Source: a virus
Virus record (IMG/VR): IMGVR_UViG_3300028025_002951
Coordinates: 1-21,907 of that record
Length of the DNA: 21,907 nt
Direction: 5' to 3' (one strand)
This document shows positions 21,227-21,907 of this stretch, piece after piece. The notes beneath the pieces are model-generated. The model made no database searches and had not been told where the DNA came from. It worked only from the letters and a program-made list of their open reading frames with translations. The first letter of the stretch is position 1. Every line of letters begins with the position of its first letter. The position numbers were made by a program, and so were the translations under genes.

Positions 21227-21687
21227 TTTAGAACTTTATTTATTTCGTCTACCATATCATTTACTAAATTAGCCGAATTTCTGTAAAATGCTGGCATCAA
21301 GTAAGGCTGTCCAACAATACGACCTTTACCATTTCTATAATATGTCCTAGCAAGCCTTCTAACTTCTTCAGAATAATTTGGATTTGATAAAATCTCTCTA
21401 GCACTTAATCCTGTTCCAAATTCCATCCAAGCCTCCCATTGTTCACCACTCGTTGGAACATCTACACCAACTTGCAATAATAATCCATTGTTAGAAGATT
21501 TTTTATCAATTTTTTGCTTGATGTTTAAAGGAAACCCCTCCCATTGAGTTGGAGCAGATGTAATTGCTTGCTTCTCGACATTTGTTGCTGTGTTAGCTAA
21601 AACATCCTTAACTGCTTCAATCATGGCAGTTTCTTTTTTTTTCACATAAGCCAAAGCTTCATCTAATCCTTTTACAGTTACTGCCAT
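21223..21687 (-). CDS. HK97 gp10-like head-tail protein
   Basis: 154 aa. Opening MAVTVKGLDEALAYVKKKE, then a helix with TNVEKQAITSAPT, a strand-rich middle (LLLQVGVDVPTS, WEAWMEFGTG) and QPYLMPAFYRN near the C-terminus, the familiar end motif of HK97 gp10-type proteins that act at the head-tail junction. It overlaps both neighbours by 1-4 bp in the usual order. Confidence 0.85.
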   Translation of the reverse strand: MAVTVKGLDEALAYVKKKETAMIEAVKDVLANTATNVEKQAITSAPTQWEGFPLNIKQKIDKKSSNNGLLLQVGVDVPTSGEQWEAWMEFGTGLSAREILSNPNYSEEVRRLARTYYRNGKGRIVGQPYLMPAFYRNSANLVNDMVDEINKVLK

Positions 21688-21907
21688 TACACTCCAACCA
21701 TTTTAATGATATACTCTTTGTGTTGCCTTTGGTCATCTAATTGAACGCCAAGAATTTTGTAATAGCGGTTACGATAATAGACCTGATGATCTTCGCTAGG
21801 AATAAAAGAAACGCGATGTTGAATAGTAATTGTATACGTATTTGGCAAAACCATTTCTCCAGCCTCCAAAGCGTTTCCTCCGTTTGTTTGCTTTACAGAA
21901 GCATAGG
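21687..21907 (-). CDS. Head-tail connector protein (partial, cut by edge)
   Basis: The frame stays open to the right edge (from about YASVKQTNGGNALEAGEM), so the true start lies outside the window; the TTG at 21869 is not a credible start. The visible 73 residues end with strand-rich NTYTITIQHRV, EDHQVYYRNRYYKILGVQLDD and KEYIIKMVGV, as in small head-closure/adaptor proteins. Position before the gp10-like gene supports this. Family label tentative because the N-terminus is missing. Confidence 0.7.
   Translation of the reverse strand, partial: YASVKQTNGGNALEAGEMVLPNTYTITIQHRVSFIPSEDHQVYYRNRYYKILGVQLDDQRQHKEYIIKMVGV

Overview
The window is a contiguous piece of a tailed, siphovirus-type bacteriophage (or prophage) genome, most likely from a Bacteroidetes host of the Flavobacterium type. 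The grounds are a low G+C content, starts without Shine-Dalgarno sequences, two minus-strand promoters matching the Bacteroidetes form (TTG or T-rich, then TAnnTTTG), and the gene content. There is no integrase, repressor, terminase, portal or capsid gene here, so lifestyle cannot be judged. The right edge cuts a head-tail connector gene.

Left half, plus strand (5-8615), is the early/replication block. It is a tightly overlapping operon: ERF single-strand annealing protein, PD-(D/E)XK exonuclease, two small orphan genes, and a protein with three HTH-like modules. Next comes a 331-bp noncoding region with phased 8-bp GTNTANAC sites and an A-rich stretch, a likely origin and/or operator. Then follow a 735-aa primase-polymerase/DUF3987 helicase, a small protein, a VRR-NUC nuclease, a small protein with an SSB-like DLPF tip and several small orphan genes. 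Two aberrant tRNA-like RNAs and neighbouring structured elements lie at 6751-7061. The block ends with a MazG/Nmad1-like protein and a cassette that duplicates genes 1119-1578. Three C9-C10 tracts sit upstream of genes in this block.

Right half, minus strand (21907-8736), is the late block and converges on the early block at about 8620-8735. In transcription order it holds the head-tail connector (partial), HK97 gp10-like protein, DUF3168-like tail terminator, tail tube protein with its own promoter, tail-assembly chaperones G and G-T joined by a -1 frameshift on A9, tape measure, a 1014-aa tail-tip protein carrying an inserted seven-repeat beta-propeller, an appendage/fibre protein and two small conserved-looking proteins. 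A terminator/promoter pair follows, then the lysis-type cassette: TM protein, hidden 41-aa basic protein, holin-like protein, M15 peptidase endolysin, calcineurin-like phosphoesterase, small protein, and an N-anchored envelope protein that may be a spanin.

Genes missing from a simple long-ORF view are at 5931-6098, 7085-7222 and 10887-11012, plus the frameshifted T region 19628-19987. The less ordinary material is the phased-site array beside a three-HTH protein, the C-tract inserts, the tRNA-like cluster and the propeller insertion.
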